From Ectothiorhodospiraceae bacterium 2226 (lineage in GTDB: Bacteria; Pseudomonadota; Gammaproteobacteria; GCA-013348725), in the NCBI GenBank assembly GCA_013348725.1, contig CP054689.1:2600501-2664500 (forward strand): DNA of 64,000 bases. Reading direction: 5' to 3'. The notes under the pieces are model-generated. The model did no database searches. It saw only the letters and a list, made by a program, of their open reading frames with translations, and was not told the origin of the DNA. This document shows positions 19,119-28,598 of the stretch, in pieces. Every line of letters begins with the position of its first letter. The stretch's first letter is position 1. Both the position numbers and the translations under genes were made by a program.

Positions 19119-19607
19119 ATGATTTGGGTCGATTTTCTTATCCTCGGGGTGGTGATCCTCTCGGCCCTGATCAGTCTGGTGCGCGGCTTCGTACGCGAAT
19201 CACTGTCTCTGGCCGGCTGGATACTCGCGTTCTGGATCGCGCTGCGCTTCAGCGAGCCGTTTTCCGAGCTCATCAGCCCGCTGATCAGCGCGCCCATGGT
19301 CGCCTTCATCACCGCCTTCGCCGTCTTGTTTCTATGCACGGTCATCCTGACAGCCATCGTCAGCTTCCTCGCTGCGCAACTCGTGAACAAGACGGGCCTG
19401 AGCGGCACCGACCGCATGGTCGGCGTCTTGTTCGGCGCGGCGCGCGGCGTCTTCCTGGTTGCCGTGCTGGTGTTGCTCGCCGGACTCACGCCCTTGCCTC
19501 AGGATCCCGCTTGGAAGGGCTCGCTGTTGCTGAACCATTTTCAGGACATCGCGATCTGGATGCGCGGCTTCTTGCCGACGGATCTGGCGCAAAACTTCAT
19601 CTTCTAG
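19119..19607 (+). CDS. cvpA: Colicin V production protein CvpA
   Basis: 162 residues with four predicted TM helices (about residues 2-20, 27-45, 62-85, 103-122), the usual CvpA length and shape. The conserved start IWVDFLILGVVILSALISLVRGF and the TDRMVGVLFGAARG motif identify it (each segment is split across TM1 and TM4). CvpA is an inner-membrane protein needed for colicin V export and envelope stress tolerance in other bacteria. It is 21 bp before purF, the conserved pairing. Confidence 0.95.
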   Translation: MIWVDFLILGVVILSALISLVRGFVRESLSLAGWILAFWIALRFSEPFSELISPLISAPMVAFITAFAVLFLCTVILTAIVSFLAAQLVNKTGLSGTDRMVGVLFGAARGVFLVAVLVLLAGLTPLPQDPAWKGSLLLNHFQDIAIWMRGFLPTDLAQNFIF

Positions 19608-19628
19608 TCTTCCTCGGCCGAGGTCCTT

Positions 19629-21140
19629 ATGTGCGGCATTATCGGAGTTGTAGGGCACAGTCTCGTTAACCAGGCCATTTACGACGGCCTCACGGTGCTG
19701 CAGCACCGCGGTCAGGACGCGGCAGGCATCATGACCAGCGGGGACGGGCGCCTGTTCCTGCGCAAGGACAACGGTCTGGTGCGCGACGTGTTCCATACCC
19801 GCCACATGCTGCGCCTGCGGGGCAATATGGGCATCGGCCAGGTGCGCTACCCGACCGCCGGCTGCTCCAGCTCGGCGGAGGCGCAGCCGTTCTACGTCAA
19901 CTCGCCCTACGGCGTGAGCCTGGCCCACAACGGCAACCTCACCAACGCCGCGCAGCTCAAGCGTGAGTTGTTCGTGGAAGACAAGCGCCACATCAACACC
20001 GACTCCGATTCCGAGATCCTGCTCAACGTGTTCGCTCACGAGCTCGGCGTGGGGGGCAAGCTGCGCATCGACGAGAACGACGTGTTCAACGCGGTGGCGG
20101 GCGTGCACCGGCGCTGCCGCGGCGGCTATGCGGCGGTGGCCATGATCGCCGGCTACGGCATCGTGGGCTTTCGCGATCCGCACGGCATCCGCCCCATCGT
20201 GTTCGGCAAACGCGAGACTGAGCAGGGCGCCGAGTACGTCATCGCCTCCGAGAGCGTGGCCATCGACGCGCTCGGCTTCGAGCTGGTACGCGATCTGGAG
20301 CCCGGCGAGGCGGTGTTCATCGACCACGAAGGCAATCTGCACACCCGCCAGTGCGCCGAGAACCCGATGTACTCCCCGTGCATCTTCGAGTACGTCTACT
20401 TCGCGCGCCCCGACTCGATCATCGACGGCGTGTCGGTGTACAAGGCGCGCCTGCGCATGGGCGACCGTCTGGCCGCCAAGATCCTGCGCGACTGGCCCGA
20501 CCACGACATCGACGTGGTGATCCCCATTCCCGACACCAGCCGCACCTCGGCCCTGCAGCTCTCCTACAAGCTCGGCGTGGTCTATCGCGAAGGGTTTATC
20601 AAGAATCGCTACATCGGCCGCACCTTCATCATGCCCGGCCAGCAGATGCGCAAGCGTTCCGTGCGCCAGAAGCTGAACGCCATCGACCTCGAGTTCCGCG
20701 GTAAGAACGTGCTGCTGGTGGACGACTCGATCGTGCGCGGCACCACCTCGCAGCAGATCGTGCAGATGGCGCGTGACGCCGGCGCGCGCAAGGTGTATTT
20801 CGCCTCCGCCGCGCCGCCGGTGCGCTACCCGAACGTGTACGGCATCGACATGCCCTCGGCCAAGGAGCTCATCGCGCACGAGCGTGCGGAGGAGGATGTG
20901 GCGACGGCCATCGGCGCCGACCGGCTCATCTACCAGGAACTGGACGATCTCGTGGCCGCGGTGCGCAAGGGCAACCCGCGCCTGACCCGATTCGACAACT
21001 CGGTGTTCGATGGTGACTACATCACCGGCGACGTGACGCCGGATTACCTCGATCAGCTCGAACAGCACCGCAACGACGCGATGAAGGAACGGCAGGAGAC
21101 CAAGAACGACGCCATCATCGACCTTTGGAACGCGCCGTAG
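19629..21140 (+). CDS. purF: Amidophosphoribosyltransferase
   Basis: Makes 5-phosphoribosylamine from PRPP and glutamine, the first purine step. It is 503 residues. It begins [10 protein letters not shown], with Cys2 as the N-terminal nucleophile and no propeptide. Glutaminase-domain motifs follow ([25 protein letters not shown]). The PRPP-binding loop [14 protein letters not shown] is near residues 360-375. It forms an operon with cvpA and is followed by a terminator-like hairpin. Confidence 0.97.
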   Translation: MCGIIGVVGHSLVNQAIYDGLTVLQHRGQDAAGIMTSGDGRLFLRKDNGLVRDVFHTRHMLRLRGNMGIGQVRYPTAGCSSSAEAQPFYVNSPYGVSLAHNGNLTNAAQLKRELFVEDKRHINTDSDSEILLNVFAHELGVGGKLRIDENDVFNAVAGVHRRCRGGYAAVAMIAGYGIVGFRDPHGIRPIVFGKRETEQGAEYVIASESVAIDALGFELVRDLEPGEAVFIDHEGNLHTRQCAENPMYSPCIFEYVYFARPDSIIDGVSVYKARLRMGDRLAAKILRDWPDHDIDVVIPIPDTSRTSALQLSYKLGVVYREGFIKNRYIGRTFIMPGQQMRKRSVRQKLNAIDLEFRGKNVLLVDDSIVRGTTSQQIVQMARDAGARKVYFASAAPPVRYPNVYGIDMPSAKELIAHERAEEDVATAIGADRLIYQELDDLVAAVRKGNPRLTRFDNSVFDGDYITGDVTPDYLDQLEQHRNDAMKERQETKNDAIIDLWNAP

Positions 21141-21156
21141 CCGGAGGTTGAGGAAG

Positions 21157-21182
21157 GGGATGGCTCGGCGGCGAGTCATCCC
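21157..21182 (+). terminator. Hairpin after purF
   Basis: GGGATG-G-CTCG, a GCGG loop, then CGAG-T-CATCCC, starting 16 bases after the purF stop. The stem is 10 bp with one mismatch. There is no T-run, so it is only terminator-like. It separates purF from metZ. Confidence 0.4.
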
Positions 21183-21266
21183 GGTCGGCCGCGCGTTTGA
21201 CCGCCGGCCCGCGGCTTCCATACACTCGAGCGTTACGACGCCGTGCCGGTGTAGCTAGAGGAAGCC

Positions 21267-22451
21267 ATGCAAGACGACAGCGAATGGGGATTCGACACCC
21301 GCGCGGTACGCGCCGGGATCGTGCGCACGCCTGAGGGCGAGCACAGCGAACCCATCTTCCCCACCTCCAGCTACGTGTACGACAGCGCCGCGCAGGCCGC
21401 GGCGCGCTTCGCCGGCGACGAGCCGGGTAACATCTACTCGCGCTTCACCAACCCCACGGTGCGCACCTTCCAGCAGCGCCTGGCCGCGCTCGAAGGGGGC
21501 GAGGCGTGCGTGGCCACCGCCTCGGGCATGTCCGCCATCCTCAGCACCTGCCTCGGGCTGCTCAAGCAGGGCGATCACATCGTTTCCTCGCGCGCGATCT
21601 TCGGCTCCACGGTGGTGCTGTTCAACAACTACCTCGCTCGCTGCGGCATCGACACCAGCTACGTCCCGCTGACCGATCTCGACGCTTGGCGCACGGCGAT
21701 TCGGCCCAACACGCGCCTGCTGTTCCTCGAGACGCCGTCGAACCCGCTCACCGAAGTGGCCGATATTGCCGCGCTGGCGGCGCTCGCCAACGAGCACGAT
21801 TGTCTGCTGGTGGTGGACAACTGCCTGTGTACCCCCGCGCTGCAGCGCCCGCTCGAACTCGGCGCGCACATCGTCATACACTCCGCCACCAAGTACATCG
21901 ACGGGCAGGGCCGCTGCCTCGGTGGCGCCGTGGTGGGCGACGCCGAGCGGGTAGGGAAGGACGTGTTCGGCTTCCTGCGCACGGCCGGGCCCAGCATGAG
22001 CCCGTTCAACGCCTGGGTGTTTTTGAAGGGTCTGGAAACCTTGCGCCTGCGCATGGAGGCCCACAGCGCCAACGCGCTCGCGCTCGCGCACTGGCTGGAG
22101 GCGCAGCCGGCGGTGACGCGCGTGCATTACCCGGATCTGCCCTCGCACCCGCAACACGCGCTCGCCGCGCGCCAGCAGAAGGCCGGCGGCGGCGTGCTCG
22201 CCTTCGAGGTCAAGGGCGGCCGCGAAGCCGCCTGGCGTGTGATCGACGCCACGCGCCTGCATTCCATCACCGCCAACCTCGGCGACACCAAATCCACCAT
22301 CACCCATCCCGCCACGACCACCCACGGCCGCCTCACCGACGAGGCGCGCGCGGCGGCGGGGATTTCGCAGGGCCTGATCCGCATCGCGGTGGGCCTGGAG
22401 GACGTGGAGGACTTGCAGCAGGATTTGGCGCGGGGCTTGGGCGGCGAGTAG
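21267..22451 (+). CDS. metZ: O-succinylhomoserine sulfhydrylase
   Basis: A PLP enzyme that makes homocysteine directly from O-succinylhomoserine and sulfide. It is 394 residues. The start FDTRAVRAGIVRTPEGEHSEP matches MetZ rather than MetB or MetC. The PLP lysine is in HSATKYIDGQG near residue 209, and the tyrosine in NIYSRFTNPTV contacts PLP phosphate of the neighbouring subunit in this family. The position after purF is the Pseudomonas arrangement. The ATG has a GGAAG-type Shine-Dalgarno. Confidence 0.94.
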   Translation: MQDDSEWGFDTRAVRAGIVRTPEGEHSEPIFPTSSYVYDSAAQAAARFAGDEPGNIYSRFTNPTVRTFQQRLAALEGGEACVATASGMSAILSTCLGLLKQGDHIVSSRAIFGSTVVLFNNYLARCGIDTSYVPLTDLDAWRTAIRPNTRLLFLETPSNPLTEVADIAALAALANEHDCLLVVDNCLCTPALQRPLELGAHIVIHSATKYIDGQGRCLGGAVVGDAERVGKDVFGFLRTAGPSMSPFNAWVFLKGLETLRLRMEAHSANALALAHWLEAQPAVTRVHYPDLPSHPQHALAARQQKAGGGVLAFEVKGGREAAWRVIDATRLHSITANLGDTKSTITHPATTTHGRLTDEARAAAGISQGLIRIAVGLEDVEDLQQDLARGLGGE

Positions 22452-22525
22452 TCCTTGCGGACGACGCGATTCCAGTCCACTTAAGGGCTCGGCGTGCTCG
22501 GCGAGTATGTACATGAGGAGGCCGT

Positions 22526-22927
22526 ATGAACGGACGCTACCTCGCGACGCTCACACTCGTGATCTTGATGGCTGGCTGCACGCATGGCGCCCATGTCGCG
22601 CAGCAGCATCCCTTTCCCGAGGCCTACAGCGGCGCACATCCGCGCGCGGTCGTCGATGTTTACCTGGCGGCGGTGGATCGTGGCGAACTTCGCTTGTTCT
22701 CGCACACGCTCGATCGCGCCATGATCAATCCCACCCGGGTCGAGTACGCCTTCGAGCTCGACGCTCCGACCGCGACCGTGAAGGTCTACTCCGAGTTGCG
22801 GCGGCCCATCGCCGTGCCGAACCAAGCGAATTGCGAGATCCGCGCCGTGAGCGCCACCCTCGATCCCGACGGCAACATTATCGAGACGGAAGCGCACATC
22901 TGGCAACAACAGCGGATCGACTGCTGA
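22526..22927 (+). CDS. Small lipoprotein of unknown function
   Basis: 133 residues with a lipoprotein signal: a hydrophobic stretch at 6-16 and a lipobox MAGC with Cys18. The mature part is short and beta-rich with a Cys pair (CEI near residue 108 and a C-terminal Cys). A strong GAGGAGG Shine-Dalgarno sits at 22515-22521. I do not recognise the family. It lies alone between metZ and the PA2779-like gene, and a 225-bp stretch without a gene follows. Confidence 0.75.
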   Translation: MNGRYLATLTLVILMAGCTHGAHVAQQHPFPEAYSGAHPRAVVDVYLAAVDRGELRLFSHTLDRAMINPTRVEYAFELDAPTATVKVYSELRRPIAVPNQANCEIRAVSATLDPDGNIIETEAHIWQQQRIDC

Positions 22928-23152
22928 GCTGACGGTTGTTGCATTTGACCCGTGCCACCCGAGCGGCGCGAGCGGTAGCAACGCCTGCTCACGGCAGCCA
23001 CGCGAACCGGATAGCAGGCGCGGTCGGGGTGCGTTCCGCGGGATCGGAACTGGTTCACAAAACGGGTCTGCCGGCGGCCAGGCGAGTGGTTCGGCGCTGA
23101 GCCGCTGCGGTAAGGTACGGCTGCCCACGATAACAATTGAACCGGAGATACC

Positions 23153-23506
23153 ATGCCGCACGCTATTCGAGCACGCCGGATGCTGATTTTTCCCCTGGTC
23201 ATCGCGTTCCTTCTCACGGGTCTGGCGTCGCAGACGGCCATGGCCGGCATCGTCGGTACGGATACCGTGCTTTCCGACCAAGCGGCCGCGGGTGAACGCG
23301 CGCGCTTGGAGGCCCTGCTGGATCGCGAGGAAGTGCAGGAGAAGCTGGTGGAGTATGGCGTGGCACCGGCGGAGGCGGCCGAGCGCGTCGCGGCGCTCAC
23401 CGACGAGGAAGTGCTGGAGATCGCCCAGAACATCGACGAGCTGCCGGCCGGCGGCTCGGTCACGCTGCTGTTGCTGGTGATCATCCTCATCCTACTGCTG
23501 CGTTAG
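23153..23506 (+). CDS. PA2779-family small membrane protein
   Basis: 117 residues: an N-terminal signal-like helix (residues 8-32, ending TAMA), a short helical middle rich in Glu and Arg (LLDREEVQEKLVEYGVAP), and a C-terminal hydrophobic helix (LLLLVIILILLLR) at the extreme end. This is the layout of the PA2779 family. The stop codon touches the start of the next gene, a PA2778-type cysteine peptidase, as in Pseudomonas. The function is unknown. The pairing suggests the peptidase acts on this protein or protects it. Confidence 0.85.
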   Translation: MPHAIRARRMLIFPLVIAFLLTGLASQTAMAGIVGTDTVLSDQAAAGERARLEALLDREEVQEKLVEYGVAPAEAAERVAALTDEEVLEIAQNIDELPAGGSVTLLLLVIILILLLR

Positions 23507-24472
23507 TTGTCCTTGCTACACGTGCGTCGCCCACGACTCTATGGTCCGGCTCTGATCCTCGGCGCGGTCCTGCTGGGCGGCTGCGCGTCGACCCCCTTGC
23601 AGCACCGCCACCTGCCGCCCCCGGAGGCGGGGGCGGCGACCGCCGTGGAGCTCGCGGAGGTCGCGTTCCACCCGCAGCAGGCCTACCACTGCGGGCCTGC
23701 GTCCTTGGCCACGTTGATGAATTGGCAAGGGGAGCCGGTGCAGCCTGATGAACTCGCCCCGCGCGTGTTCCTGGCGGGGCGTCAGGGCAGCCTGCAGGCC
23801 GAGATGCTGGCCGGGGCGCGCCGCCAGGGGCTGCTGCCGTACGTTCACCCGCCGCGCTTCGAGGCGCTGCTTGCCGAACTCGACGCCGGCAATCCAGTCT
23901 TGGTGTTGAAGAACCTGGGCTTTGAGCGGCGACCCGTCTGGCACTACGCCGTCGTGATCGGCTACGACCGGGAACGCGCGCAGGTGGTGATGCGCTCGGG
24001 CACGACCGAGCGCAAGGTGCTGTCGTTCCGCCGCTTCGAGCGGCGCTGGCAGGGTGGCGAGTACTGGGCGATCACCCTGCACCAACCCGGCGCGTTTCCG
24101 GCGGGGGCCGAAGAGGGGCGTTACCTGCGCGCGGCCGCGGGACTGGAACAGGCGGGCAGGTTGCGAGAGGCAGACGCCGCCTACCGGGCGGCGGCGGCGC
24201 GTTGGCCGCATAGCATGACCGCCCCGCTCGGCGTCGGGAACGTCCAGTACCGGCTGCAGCGCTACGAGGAGGCCGCAGTCGCGTATCGCGCGGCGCTCGA
24301 GCGCGACCCGGACAGCGCGGCCGCGCACCACAACCTCGCCTGGGCGTTGATGCGTCTGGACCGAAACGAAGAGGCCCGTCGCCACGCATTGGCCGCGCGC
24401 CGCCTGGCGCCTGAGCAGGGCGAGCACTACGCCGGGGCCTGGGAGGCCCTGCAGCAGCAGGACCGCCTGTAG
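23507..24472 (+). CDS. PA2778-family C39-like cysteine peptidase lipoprotein with TPR repeats
   Basis: About 321 residues from a TTG abutting the previous stop; an in-frame GTG at 23522 is equally possible, and neither has a clear Shine-Dalgarno. The lipobox LLGGC lies near residues 22-26. The C39-like domain has the catalytic Cys in QQAYHCGPASLATLMNW near residue 62, His in WHYAVVIGYD near 145-150 and Asp nearby. Two or three TPR-like repeats (EAAVAYRAALERDPDSAAAH) fill the C-terminal third. It is predicted to be anchored on the periplasmic side and is operonic with the PA2779-like gene. Confidence 0.85.
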   Translation: MSLLHVRRPRLYGPALILGAVLLGGCASTPLQHRHLPPPEAGAATAVELAEVAFHPQQAYHCGPASLATLMNWQGEPVQPDELAPRVFLAGRQGSLQAEMLAGARRQGLLPYVHPPRFEALLAELDAGNPVLVLKNLGFERRPVWHYAVVIGYDRERAQVVMRSGTTERKVLSFRRFERRWQGGEYWAITLHQPGAFPAGAEEGRYLRAAAGLEQAGRLREADAAYRAAAARWPHSMTAPLGVGNVQYRLQRYEEAAVAYRAALERDPDSAAAHHNLAWALMRLDRNEEARRHALAARRLAPEQGEHYAGAWEALQQQDRL

Positions 24473-24492
24473 CCGGCGATGGTCGATACGCC

Positions 24493-24978
24493 TCAACGCC
24501 GACGCCGCGACCGCTCGTAAGTACCCACCAATTCCGCTTCCGCCAGGACGTGATCGCGCAGGGCGTCTTCGAGCTTGCGCATGTTCGGCACGCCGAGATC
24601 GGGGAGCACGCTGTCCAGCGCGTAGAGCTTGTGAAAGTAGCGGTGGCGCCCGATGGGCGGACAGGGGCCACCGTAGCCGGTCCGCTGCCAGCCATTGAGT
24701 CCTTCGCGCGTCCCCGCCGGCAGTACCTCTGTGGTCACCCCCTCCGGTAGGGCGTCGGTATCCGGCGGCAGGTTGTAGAGCACCCAGTGCACCCAGGTGG
24801 TCTGCGGGTTGCGCGGGTCCGGTGCATCGGGGTCGTAGACCACCAGGGCGAGGCTCTGCGTGTCCGCGGGCAGGCCGTGCCAGGCGAGCGGCGGCGAGCG
24901 CTCGTCGCCGTCGCAGGTGTACGGCGCGGGAATGGGCTCGTGAGCGCCGAACGACGGCGAGGTGAGCGTGAGGGCCAT
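24493..24978 (-). CDS. YbhB/YbcL family Raf kinase inhibitor-like protein (PEBP fold)
   Basis: 161 residues with the PEBP signatures: YTCDGDERSPPL near residue 20, VVYDPDAPDP near 46, HWVLYNLPP near 64, and GPCPPIGRHRYFHKLYALD near 103. These residues line the anion pocket of the family. The bacterial role is unclear. It is divergent from rtcA and converges on the PA2778-like gene, with 20 bp between stop codons. Confidence 0.92.
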   Translation of the reverse strand: MALTLTSPSFGAHEPIPAPYTCDGDERSPPLAWHGLPADTQSLALVVYDPDAPDPRNPQTTWVHWVLYNLPPDTDALPEGVTTEVLPAGTREGLNGWQRTGYGGPCPPIGRHRYFHKLYALDSVLPDLGVPNMRKLEDALRDHVLAEAELVGTYERSRRRR

Positions 24979-25215
24979 GGCGTCCTCCTGTGGCTGCGCG
25001 GGGGCGTCGGAGCCGGCGCTGAGGGCGAGTAGCGGCAGGCCGAGCGGGCGCTACGGTGATCCGGAACGCGGGAACGGACATGGCGCGATCCCTATCTCCG
25101 ACGGGCGGGTGTGCCACGCGGAGCGGGTATCGAGCGGCGCCGACAACCCCTACTTATAGCCGCGGACGCGAGGGCCTCAAGGCGCCCGGCAGCTTCCTCG
25201 CCGATACTTCGCTGC

Positions 25216-26250
25216 ATGGCCCAGACGGTCCACATCGACGGCACCATGGGCGAGGGCGGCGGGCAAGTGCTGCGCAGCGCCCTCACGCTCTCCGTGCTCA
25301 CCGGGCGGCCCATGCGGCTCACCCGCATACGCGCGCGCCGCGACAAGCCGGGGCTGGCGTTCCAGCACTGCATGGCCGTGCAGGCCGCCGCACGCATCAG
25401 CGCCGCGGAGGCGGAAGGCGTGCGGGCCGGCTCGCAGACGCTCGCCTTCAGCCCCGGCGCAGTTACCCCCGATGAGTATCACTTCGACATCGGCACCGCC
25501 GGGGCTACCTCGCTGGTGCTGCAGACGGTGCTATTGCCGCTGGCGCTATCCGCGGGCCCGTCGCAGGTCACCATCACCGGCGGCACGCACGTACCCATGA
25601 GCCCGTGCTTCCACTACCTCGACTGGCTCTGGCGCCCCATGCTGGCGCGGGTCGGTATCGGGTTCGACTTGCACATGAGCCGGGCCGGCTTCTACCCGCC
25701 GGGCGGGGGCGAGATCCGCGCCGCGATGCCCGGCCGCGCCCAGGTCGACGGACTGGACCTCATGCACCGTGGAAGGCTGCTGGACGTGCACGGCCTGTCG
25801 GCGGTGGCCAACCTGCCCGCGGAGATCGCGCAGCGCCAGCGCGACCGCGCCCTGCACCGCCTTCAGGGACTGGTCTGCCCGCTCGACATCGAACTCGCGA
25901 GCCTGCCCGCGCTGTCGCCGGGGACGGTGCTGGTGCTGCTGGCGCGGTTCGAGCACGCTCAGGCCTGCTTCTTCGCCCTGGGCGCGCGCGGCAAGCGCGC
26001 CGAGCGTGTGGCGGACGATGCGGTCGATGAGTTGCTGCGGTTCCTCGCCACCGACGGTGCGGTCGATCGGTGGCTGGCCGACCAGTTGCTGCTGCCCCTC
26101 GCACTCGCCGAGCGGCGCTCGGCCTTTCGCACCAGCGAGGTCACGCTGCATCTGCTCACCAACGCCGAGGTGATACGGTCATTCCTGCCGGTGGCGATCG
26201 AAATCGAGGGAGAGCTGGGCGAACCGGGGACGGTGCGGGTCGAGCCTTGA
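25216..26250 (+). CDS. rtcA: RNA 3'-terminal phosphate cyclase
   Basis: Converts RNA 3'-phosphates to 2',3'-cyclic phosphates with ATP. The ATG at 25216 gives 344 residues starting HIDGTMGEGGGQVLRSALTL, the family N-terminus. An ATG 105 bp upstream in frame adds unrelated sequence. The GFYPPGGGEI motif is near residue 155. The adenylated histidine is in the C-terminal HLLTN near residue 312, as in E. coli RtcA. No rtcB or rtcR is in the window. The 237-bp gap to the divergent PEBP gene must hold its promoter. Confidence 0.95.
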   Translation: MAQTVHIDGTMGEGGGQVLRSALTLSVLTGRPMRLTRIRARRDKPGLAFQHCMAVQAAARISAAEAEGVRAGSQTLAFSPGAVTPDEYHFDIGTAGATSLVLQTVLLPLALSAGPSQVTITGGTHVPMSPCFHYLDWLWRPMLARVGIGFDLHMSRAGFYPPGGGEIRAAMPGRAQVDGLDLMHRGRLLDVHGLSAVANLPAEIAQRQRDRALHRLQGLVCPLDIELASLPALSPGTVLVLLARFEHAQACFFALGARGKRAERVADDAVDELLRFLATDGAVDRWLADQLLLPLALAERRSAFRTSEVTLHLLTNAEVIRSFLPVAIEIEGELGEPGTVRVEP

Positions 26251-26402
26251 GCGGCGCTCGGGGCGAACCGACGGCGGGGGAGCGGGGAAAAGCACCTGCT
26301 CTGCGCAGCCTTTAGGCGAACCCAGGCGGATGCATCATTTTGTCGGCAGGGTCGTGCACGCGCGCCGCGCGGCGCGCGAACCCGCTTGAACGACAGTACG
26401 GC

Positions 26403-26693
26403 TCAGTCATCGTCCTCGCGGGGCTTGGTGCGCGTGAGGCCGCTGATGTCCACCACCGCTGGCCCGCTTTCAGCGCGCTCGTCCGCGTAGCGCGGCCGGG
26501 CGCGGCTCGGTGCATCGGCAAGTTCTGCTTCGCGCGCGGTGATCAACATCAGCGCTTCGCGCATGTTCTGGATGGTTTCGTCAGAGAGTGGATGACGGAA
26601 CCCCGGCTTGGTGAAGGTCTCTTTCGCGACGTCCGTGAGGACGCGCTTCATGATGCGCAGGATGCGCGCTTCCTTGGATGGTTCCGCTGCCAT
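26403..26693 (-). CDS. Conserved-looking small protein of unknown function
   Basis: 96 residues from an ATG at 26693, with a GGGGAGG Shine-Dalgarno nine bases upstream. A longer frame exists but has no ribosome site. The sequence has helical, charged character (KEARILRIMKRVLTDVAKET; HPLSDETIQNMREALMLI) and an acidic tail ending EDDD. I recall similar unnamed proteins in Chromatiales but cannot assign a function. It lies 98 bp downstream of the PKHD hydroxylase on the same strand. Confidence 0.7.
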   Translation of the reverse strand: MAAEPSKEARILRIMKRVLTDVAKETFTKPGFRHPLSDETIQNMREALMLITAREAELADAPSRARPRYADERAESGPAVVDISGLTRTKPREDDD

Positions 26694-26791
26694 AAGTGGT
26701 GACCTCCCCGTCGGTTCGATCGAGTATATCCCGGGCTTACAGACATCGTGCAATGCGTCGGAAGCGAGCCGCCGCGACGGTCGCGGCGGCG

Positions 26792-27466
26792 CTAGACGTC
26801 CGCCCACATGCGCACGAGATTCCCGTAGGCGATGTCCACGCGCTTGGTTTCCTCCGCCTCGGGTCGTTCGTGCAGCAGCGTGTCGCGAGCTTGGCTCAGG
26901 CCAAACAGCACTTCGCGCCGGGCTGGGTCGCGGATCATGCTCTGCGCCCAGGTGACGGCGACCAGGCGGGTGCCGCGCACGACGGGCGTGACCTGATGCA
27001 GGCTGGAGGCGGGGTAGGTCACGGCGTGGCCGGCCGGCAGCTTCACGCGCTGGGCACCGAAGCTGGTGTGGATGAGCAGCTCGCCGCCCTCGTACTCCTC
27101 GGGCGCGTTGAGGAAGACGGTGATGGCGACGTCTGAGCGGTAGCGCTGGCCCACAGGACCCATGACCGGGTCGTCGATGTGATCGCCGTAGGTCATGCCG
27201 GGCTGATAGCGCGCGTAAAACGGGGCGGCAACGCGCAGGGGTAGCACAGCGCTTTGATAGAGCGGGTGCTGCACCAGGGCGCCCATAACGAGGTTATTGA
27301 GCGGCTCGAGGGTGCGGCGGTCGCTCGCGAGTTCCTCGTTCTGTTTGACGCGCCGCGCCGCGGAGCCGGCCGATAACCGGCCGTCGACGAAATCTGCCCC
27401 GCGCAGTAGCTCCTGCACGCGGGCCAGGCGCGCGGCATCGAGTACCTCGGGAATGGTCACGAGCAT
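26792..27466 (-). CDS. PKHD-type Fe(II)/2-oxoglutarate hydroxylase (YbiX/PiuC-like)
   Basis: 224 residues, the usual PKHD hydroxylase length. The iron ligands are seen as His and Asp in YGDHIDDPVM near residues 95-97 and a distal His in SSLHQVTPV near 157. Arg in RGTRLVAV binds 2-oxoglutarate in this family. PiuC/YbiX genes are usually beside TonB siderophore receptors, but none is present here. The start ATG at 27466 matches the family. Confidence 0.93.
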   Translation of the reverse strand: MLVTIPEVLDAARLARVQELLRGADFVDGRLSAGSAARRVKQNEELASDRRTLEPLNNLVMGALVQHPLYQSAVLPLRVAAPFYARYQPGMTYGDHIDDPVMGPVGQRYRSDVAITVFLNAPEEYEGGELLIHTSFGAQRVKLPAGHAVTYPASSLHQVTPVVRGTRLVAVTWAQSMIRDPARREVLFGLSQARDTLLHERPEAEETKRVDIAYGNLVRMWADV

Positions 27467-27591
27467 CGTCAGACCTCCTCTACCGCCGCGTCGTCGTGGG
27501 CGCGTGCGGTCCCGTCGACCGCCTGTTCGCGGGTCTCACGTAGCATACCGGTTTTCGCCTTCGCGGCAGAACCGGCCGCGCCGTCCGTGCG

Positions 27592-28443
27592 CTAGGCCGC
27601 GCGCTCGATCGCGGCGAGCGCGCGTAAGCCGGCAACCGCCTGCGCCAGGACGGCCGAGTCGCTCTCGCGCGGGTAGACCATATAGGCGGGGAGCTGGAAG
27701 CGCGGGCTGTCCGCTACCGGAAACAGGGTCTCGCTGTCGATCAGGTGCCGCGTCATGCGCAGGGGCAGAAAGCAGGAACCGCCGTGCTGCAGGATGAGCT
27801 GCACGCCCAGCCAGCCGATGTCGGCCGTCAGCGCGGGGCGCTCGAGATCGGGATAGCGGTTGCTGTGCTGCGCGTAGAACGCCGCTCCCCAGTCGATGTA
27901 CACATAGTCCTCGTCCGGCCATGGCCGGCCGGGAGCGGTGGTGAGCAGGACGAGCGTCTCGTCGAACAGGTGCTCGACCTGGAGGCCCGGGCTTTGCTGC
28001 GGCGTGTACATGAGGCCGATGTCGAGCGTGCCCTCGACCAGGCGGCGCATCAGGTCCTCCTCGAAGCCGATCTCGCTGCTGATGGACACGTCCGGTGCGC
28101 TACGGCGCATCTCGCTCACCCACTGGGGCAGGAAGCCCTCCCACAGCGCGATGCGCGCGCCCATCCTGATACGGGCGCGAAAACGGGTGGGCAGGCCGAC
28201 ATCGTGGCGCGCCTGCTCCAGCGTGAGCACCAGGGACTTGGCGTGGCGCAGAAAGCGCTTGCCCGCGGGCGTGAGGGCCGCGCCCGAGCGGTTGCGCACG
28301 AAGAGCCTGGCACCGAGGTACGCTTCGAGATTCTGGACGCGGGCGCTGACGGTCGACTGGGTGACGTGCAGTCGGTTGGCGGCCTCGAGGAAGCTGCCGT
28401 TGGCTGCGATCGCGAGGAAGGTCTTGATCTGCTCGATGTCCAC
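27592..28443 (-). CDS. LysR-family transcriptional regulator
   Basis: 283 residues. The winged helix-turn-helix fills residues 1-65 (IEQIKTFLAIAANGSFLEAA, VTQSTVSARVQNLE), followed by a periplasmic-binding-fold effector domain. It is divergent from the DsrC/TusE-like gene across 155 bp that contains a dyad (28452-28468). By the usual LysR layout it may control itself and that gene. The effector is unknown. Confidence 0.93.
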   Translation of the reverse strand: MDIEQIKTFLAIAANGSFLEAANRLHVTQSTVSARVQNLEAYLGARLFVRNRSGAALTPAGKRFLRHAKSLVLTLEQARHDVGLPTRFRARIRMGARIALWEGFLPQWVSEMRRSAPDVSISSEIGFEEDLMRRLVEGTLDIGLMYTPQQSPGLQVEHLFDETLVLLTTAPGRPWPDEDYVYIDWGAAFYAQHSNRYPDLERPALTADIGWLGVQLILQHGGSCFLPLRMTRHLIDSETLFPVADSPRFQLPAYMVYPRESDSAVLAQAVAGLRALAAIERAA

Positions 28444-28451
28444 AGCTCAAG

Positions 28452-28468
28452 TATCGGCATCGGCGATA
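28452..28468. promoter_or_regulatory. Candidate LysR-type operator
   Basis: TATCG, seven bases, CGATA. Nested inside is ATC-N9-GAT, a pattern reported for several LysR-type regulators. It sits 8 bp upstream of the LysR start codon, in the divergent gap with the DsrC-like gene. Autoregulation is inferred from position. Confidence 0.35.
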
Positions 28469-28598
28469 GCAAAGTGCAATAAATATCGTTTGTCGACCAT
28501 TAAGCGGCCGCATATAAGTAAAGAAGCCTCACAAGTCGTTCATCGTGAAGGAGGCGCGGGCGGTGGGCGCCGTAGCGACGCGGCAGAAGGAGTTAAGG

